Below, piece by piece: positions 23,996-26,670 of a DNA stretch of 26,670 bases (within the stretch, counting starts at the first letter, position 1; every line of letters begins with the position of its first letter). The DNA is from an uncultured Bacteroidota bacterium (GTDB lineage Bacteria > Bacteroidota > Bacteroidia > Chitinophagales > LD1), in the NCBI GenBank assembly GCA_937894725.1, contig CALAYL010000067.1:1-26670 (forward strand). The letters run 5' to 3'. The notes under the pieces were generated by a model that saw only the letters and a list, made by a program, of their open reading frames with translations, was not told the DNA's origin and searched no databases. Made by a program: the position numbers and the translations under genes.

Positions 23996-24265
23996 TTATT
24001 TTCGTATTTTGAGCTTTTCGATAAGTGCTCTATATCCGCTGATGTCTTTTTTAGCGAGATAGTTTAGCAATCTTCTTCTGCGACCTACCATTTTGAGCAA
24101 TGATAACGTGCTTGAGTGGTCTTTTTTGTTGGTTTTCAAATGACCAGAAATGTGGTTGATACGCTCAGTAAAGAGGGCGATTTGACCTTCTGTAGAGCCT
24201 GTGTTTTCTGCCTTTCCGCCAAATTCGGCAAATATCGAGGCATTTTTTTCTTTAGACAATGGCAT
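23996..24265 (-). CDS. rpsO: 30S ribosomal protein S15
   Basis: This primary 16S rRNA-binding protein of the small subunit platform is also needed for a subunit bridge. The 89 residues are exactly the usual length. Family features are FGGKAENTGSTEGQIALFTERI, with the Thr-Gly-Ser-Thr-Glu turn that contacts rRNA, HLKTNKKDHSSTLSLLKMV, and the basic GRRRRLLNYLAKKD. It is preceded by a clear Bacteroidota promoter and followed by a terminator, then pnp. In E. coli S15 represses its own mRNA; no matching leader structure was recognised in the short leader here. Confidence 0.97.
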   Translation of the reverse strand: MPLSKEKNASIFAEFGGKAENTGSTEGQIALFTERINHISGHLKTNKKDHSSTLSLLKMVGRRRRLLNYLAKKDISGYRALIEKLKIRK

Positions 24266-24299
24266 GATGTATGCGTTTATTTTTTTCTTTAATAGTCGG

Positions 24300-24329
24300 C
24301 AAATCTAGTAATTATTATTTAGAATACAA
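24300..24329 (-). promoter_or_regulatory. Bacteroidota-type promoter of rpsO
   Basis: On the minus strand TTG (24329-24327) and TAGATTTG (24307-24300) are separated by 19 bases. The downstream box is 34 bases before the rpsO ATG. Box content and spacing are the same as for the toxin-antitoxin promoter at 92-121. Confidence 0.7.
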
Positions 24330-24383
24330 AGAAAGTTTGATTTTCGACTTTTTGGCTATTTAATTGTTCGATTGTAGTAGTTT

Positions 24384-24806
24384 TTGCGTAGTGCGAGTAC
24401 GGGGGGGGAGTCTTCGCAGTTGAGGAGCGTAGTGGGTATAGGCAAGCGCGCCACGTCCATATTGATAGTGAGTACACAAGGATTTAAAAACACCGAAACG
24501 TATCAACAATTGATCTGCTATGCAGGGCTAAGTCCAAAAGAATATACAAGCGGCACAAGCATACGAGGGAAGACAAAAATCTGCAAACAGGGGGGCGGTC
24601 GTCTGCGGCATACACTGTATATGTGTGCGCTAAATGCGAAAGAAACGAATCCAGCTTGCAAGGCCTTATTTGATCGGCTAGTGGCGAAAGGAAAGAACAA
24701 AAAACTGGCTGTGATAGCGGTCTGCAACAAACTCTTAAAACAAGTATTTGGCGTAGTAAAATCAGGTGAAATGTTCGATAGAAACTATTTGCAAAAAATA
24801 GCCTAA
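24384..24806 (+). pseudogene. IS110-family transposase remnant (C-terminal part)
   Basis: Only the C-terminal Transposase_20 (IS116/IS110/IS902) region of an IS110-family transposase remains. It starts at LRSVVGIGKRATSILIVST, which is the helix-hairpin-helix-like GIG segment. It continues with CYAGLSPKEYTSGTSIRGK, GGGRLRHTLYMCAL and LAVIAVCNKLLKQVFG. The N-terminal DEDD RuvC-like catalytic domain, normally about 150-200 residues, is absent; an in-frame TAG lies just upstream at 24378-24380. The opening codons span an eight-G run at 24411-24418. It is therefore inactive. The start given is a TTG that merely opens the frame. It marks the border between rpsO and the accessory region. Confidence 0.82.
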
Positions 24807-24832
24807 TTTATTTGGTTTTCTGCACAGTTCGT

Positions 24833-24841
24833 GTTGGCTGC
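24833..24841 (-). repeat. Possible cassette-end core, GCAGCCAAC on the minus strand
   Basis: On the plus strand this is GTTGGCTGC, a perfect nine-base inverted copy of GCAGCCAAC at 25586-25594. It lies eight bases after the stop of the lipoprotein gene 24849-25544 and beside the IS110 remnant. It is placed as the left core of an attC-like site whose remainder was lost. The reading is an inference from symmetry. Confidence 0.4.
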
Positions 24842-24848
24842 TGCCTTT

Positions 24849-25544
24849 TTAGTAATTGTGGTCATATATTTTCTTTGATTGAAAGAAACCTATTAGCTTG
24901 TCATATTCATCAATATAATTTTTAATTTCATTTCTTTTTGTCTTTTCGTAGTAAGCATAAGCAACGTGATGACTTATGAATTTATATTTTTCTTTTGAAC
25001 TTATTTCAATACTTGTCGTTGTTCCGTCAAGGAAACCAATGCTGTCAGAAATATTTAAAGAACTTTGTGTTTTCAAATTCCAAAGGTTTTTTAAGTTCAA
25101 ACTATCTACTAATGATGAGTTGAATGTTTTTGAAACAGCAATAAAACTGTCAATTTTAGGATTTGTAAACGGATTCCAATTTCTCCAATTTGGATTGTCA
25201 TAATTTTCTTGTGTACAGTATACTCTATAAAATGTTAAACTTACTGTTGTGTCAATTATTTTTAGAGAATAAATTTCTTCGTCTGTCGCCATACCAAAAA
25301 CTGAAAACTGTCGCCACAATCTAACTTCAAAGCTGTCAACACCGTCATAAAGTTTGTTTAAATTTATTGCTTTACAAATATTGTTGTAGTGTTCAAGTTG
25401 ATTTAGTTCTCCTTTTGCTCTATGATTGTTTGTTGTGTCTTGAAGTAATCTATTGAAATTCTTTTCAACTGTTTTCTGTTTCGAACTGTTACAAGAAAAA
25501 AGTAAAACAACTAAAAGAGTCAATATTGTAAATCTGTATGTCAA
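24849..25544 (-). CDS. Predicted lipoprotein of unknown function
   Basis: This 231-residue protein has a lipoprotein signal: short basic start, hydrophobic core, and lipobox LLFSC with Cys18 followed by NSSKQK. The mature part is charged and mixed helix/strand, with phrases such as SFEVRLWRQFSVFGMATDEE and SLKIIDTTVSLTFYRVYCTQ. No known domain was recognised. It is bracketed by the complementary nonamers at 24833-24841 and 25586-25594, as expected for a gene cassette. No promoter box was found in the short upstream gap. It is very AT-rich compared with rpsO and pnp, in line with an accessory gene. Confidence 0.78.
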   Translation of the reverse strand: MTYRFTILTLLVVLLFSCNSSKQKTVEKNFNRLLQDTTNNHRAKGELNQLEHYNNICKAINLNKLYDGVDSFEVRLWRQFSVFGMATDEEIYSLKIIDTTVSLTFYRVYCTQENYDNPNWRNWNPFTNPKIDSFIAVSKTFNSSLVDSLNLKNLWNLKTQSSLNISDSIGFLDGTTTSIEISSKEKYKFISHHVAYAYYEKTKRNEIKNYIDEYDKLIGFFQSKKIYDHNY

Positions 25545-25585
25545 ACCATAAAATTTTAAAAGTAATGAGGTGTTTCAATAAGGTT

Positions 25586-25718
25586 GCAGCCAACGTTTTG
25601 GGTATTTATGAAGGAGCGGTTTTGGAGGCCAATTTTAATTTAAAAGGATAAATAAAAAGAGCGGGCAATACGTTCACAAACGACTTCACCCGCTCTTTCA
25701 CAAATACCTTGTTATGTG
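25586..25718 (-). repeat. attC-like imperfect inverted repeat between two lipoprotein genes
   Basis: Outer cores are CACATAAC (minus strand, plus coordinates 25711-25718) and GTTGGCTGC (25586-25594). Inside them GGTATTTATGAAGGAGCGG (25601-25619) pairs with CCGCTCTTTCACAAATACC (25690-25708), 17 of 19 positions complementary. The unpaired centre is about 70 bases. AAC at one end and GTT at the other, a long imperfect stem, and location just after a gene stop are the geometry of integron attC sites. A second stem (25656-25665 with 25689-25698) competes for the same right arm. A dispersed repeat of another kind is possible. Confidence 0.55.
25656..25698 (-). terminator. Probable intrinsic terminator of the 25724-26197 gene
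   Basis: AAAGAGCGGG (25656-25665) and CCCGCTCTTT (25689-25698) form a perfect 10-base stem with a 23-base loop. On the minus strand it is followed by TT-ATTT, a short T-rich run. It is embedded in the larger inverted repeat and shares one arm with it, so the folded form may differ between DNA and RNA. Confidence 0.55.
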
Positions 25719-25723
25719 AGGTG

Positions 25724-26197
25724 CTATTGGCACTTAATATCTGAAATTTTTTTCCATTCTATACCATTCTCCTTAATTGATTGGTCTGGACCCACAAGTT
25801 TTAATTTGTTTTCGTTGACACAGAATTTGAAAGTGGTTTTGTATTTGTAAATTGTGTCAGTACTTGTAGAAAAGTCAATAAAAACAGAATCTTCAAATAT
25901 ACCATCAAACAGAATTTTATTCCCAACAACTGTGTATGTTCCTGAAATCCAGTCTGTTTGAGAAAAGCATTGGCACGATTGTATATAAACATCATCTGTA
26001 TAAATTTGTTTCATTCTAAAATAATTACAGCCAAGAGTTATGCTATCATATTGTATTGGTATGATACCATCATTTGGATTAACATCAAAATACAAATGTG
26101 TCCACGTCCCAGATAACCTTTCCAACTTCTGTTTTTGACAAGAAGAAATAGTAAGCGCAAATGCGCTTACTATTAAAAATACTTTTATTGATTTCAT
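25724..26197 (-). CDS. Predicted lipoprotein, possibly lipocalin-like
   Basis: This 157-residue lipoprotein has a lipobox SISSC-like segment (TISSC, Cys20) followed by QKQKLE. The mature protein opens with ERLSGTWTHLYFD, a phrase resembling Bacteroidota lipocalin-like proteins, and is mostly beta (FRMKQIYTDDVYIQ, GTYTVVGNKILFDG, YKYKTTFKFCVNENKLKL). Extra cysteine pairs (CQCF) may form disulfides. The ligand is unknown. Its ATG overlaps the stop of the T9SS-domain gene by four bases (ATGA), so translation is probably coupled. A hairpin with attC-like geometry follows the stop. Confidence 0.78.
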   Translation of the reverse strand: MKSIKVFLIVSAFALTISSCQKQKLERLSGTWTHLYFDVNPNDGIIPIQYDSITLGCNYFRMKQIYTDDVYIQSCQCFSQTDWISGTYTVVGNKILFDGIFEDSVFIDFSTSTDTIYKYKTTFKFCVNENKLKLVGPDQSIKENGIEWKKISDIKCQ

Positions 26198-26670
26198 TGT
26201 AAAATTATTTTATGATTAGTAATTGTTTCACCTTGCGTTATCTTTACGGAATACATTCCTTTAGGATGATTTAAAAGTGAAATGCTGTTAGTATAGCCAT
26301 TGAAAATTTCTTTAGAAACTGCACGACCTGTTAAATCATATACTACTACTGTGGCATTTGTGTAGGGTGTTTCTGATGATATAAAGTTGATTGTTCCTGT
26401 TGTTGGGTTTGGATAGATTAAGATTTTTTCCTCTTTAATATTCATCATAGCTTGCTCGATGCTATTATCTGTTTTGAAATTTTGATTAGCATTTCTGGCT
26501 CTGTACATTGCTCCCGGGTAATATTTACCATTAGTTTCTCTTCTAAAACCAAGTAGTTGTTTAGGATAATTATTATCAGCTCTTACAGGCAACCAGTCTG
26601 TGCTTTCTAAATTCCCCCTCTCTCGTCCTCGTTTAGCGCAGCGTAACGAGGATGCACCTCTCTTTTCGTT
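26194..26670 (-). CDS. T9SS type A sorting-domain protein, 5' end outside the window
   Basis: Only the C-terminal part is present. The last about 80 residues are a T9SS type A sorting domain: KILIYPNPTTGTINFISS, then VVVYDLTGRAV and the end KGMYSVKITQGETITNHKII. Before it is a non-domain region (YPKQLLGFRRETNGKYYPGA) of unknown type. A TTG at 26592 could open the frame, but the frame stays open to the window edge. Near the edge it runs through a palindromic repeat (26626-26652) that would encode a basic, low-plausibility stretch. The true start is therefore unknown. The stop overlaps the lipoprotein ATG by four bases. Confidence 0.75.
   Translation of the reverse strand, partial: NEKRGASSLRCAKRGRERGNLESTDWLPVRADNNYPKQLLGFRRETNGKYYPGAMYRARNANQNFKTDNSIEQAMMNIKEEKILIYPNPTTGTINFISSETPYTNATVVVYDLTGRAVSKEIFNGYTNSISLLNHPKGMYSVKITQGETITNHKIILQ
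26626..26652. repeat. Palindromic repeat at the window edge
   Basis: TCCTCGTT (26626-26633) pairs perfectly with AACGAGGA (26645-26652) around an 11-base, GC-rich loop (TAGCGCAGCGT). The sequence is more GC-rich than its surroundings and flanked by C/T-rich runs (CCTCTCT on both sides, 26617-26623 and 26657-26663). It looks like a small dispersed palindromic element. A copy number cannot be judged from one window. Confidence 0.5.

Overview
The window looks like a chromosomal segment of a Bacteroidota bacterium, probably in or near the Chitinophagales/Sphingobacteriales. The reasons are: AT-rich DNA; no Shine-Dalgarno sequences; promoter-like boxes of the Bacteroidota type (TTG, 19 bases, TAnnTTTG); type IX secretion (T9SS) C-terminal sorting domains of both kinds; SprB repeats; and Bacteroidota-specific families (a short homogentisate dioxygenase, the RluA N-terminal domain, DUF6364). 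The assignment rests on my recognition of families, not on a search.

Layout. Positions 1-1038 hold a toxin-antitoxin pair (DUF6364-type antitoxin and PIN toxin) whose flanks resemble the ends of an integron gene cassette. Positions 1039-8115 hold housekeeping and catabolic genes: dapB (minus), then hmgA, a GT39-like membrane protein and murB (plus), a thioredoxin and small-protein pair (minus), and an aldehyde dehydrogenase with a RidA-family deaminase (plus) that probably form the lower kynurenine pathway. Positions 8207-11779 (minus) hold pruA-hslR and a VIT1/CCC1 transporter followed by a DUF1003 membrane protein. gyrB (minus) ends at 11900 with its own terminator. Positions 14063-17738 (plus) encode an unknown exported protein and a large SprB-repeat adhesin with a type B sorting domain, closed by a strong terminator.

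Positions 17920-21586 (minus) hold an orphan RluA-type N-terminal domain protein, an exonuclease/endonuclease/phosphatase lipoprotein broken by a one-base indel in a G tract, and a secreted GH13 alpha-glucosidase coupled to it by a TAATG overlap. Positions 21738-24265 (minus) are rpsO-pnp with a terminator after each gene. From 24384 to the end the region is accessory: an IS110-family transposase remnant, two small lipoproteins and the C-terminal part of a T9SS type A protein. A long imperfect inverted repeat with integron attC geometry lies between the lipoproteins, and a palindromic repeat sits at the very end.

The most interesting signal is at the two accessory ends. In two cases the bases that would begin a gene unit (GTT...) are complementary to the bases just after the gene (...AAC). 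This is the relation expected for gene cassettes moved by an integron integrase. No integrase is present in the window, so at most this is a cluster of attC-like sites without an integrase, partly eroded. No CRISPR, tRNA or rRNA was seen. No gene-free stretch exceeds 300 bases.
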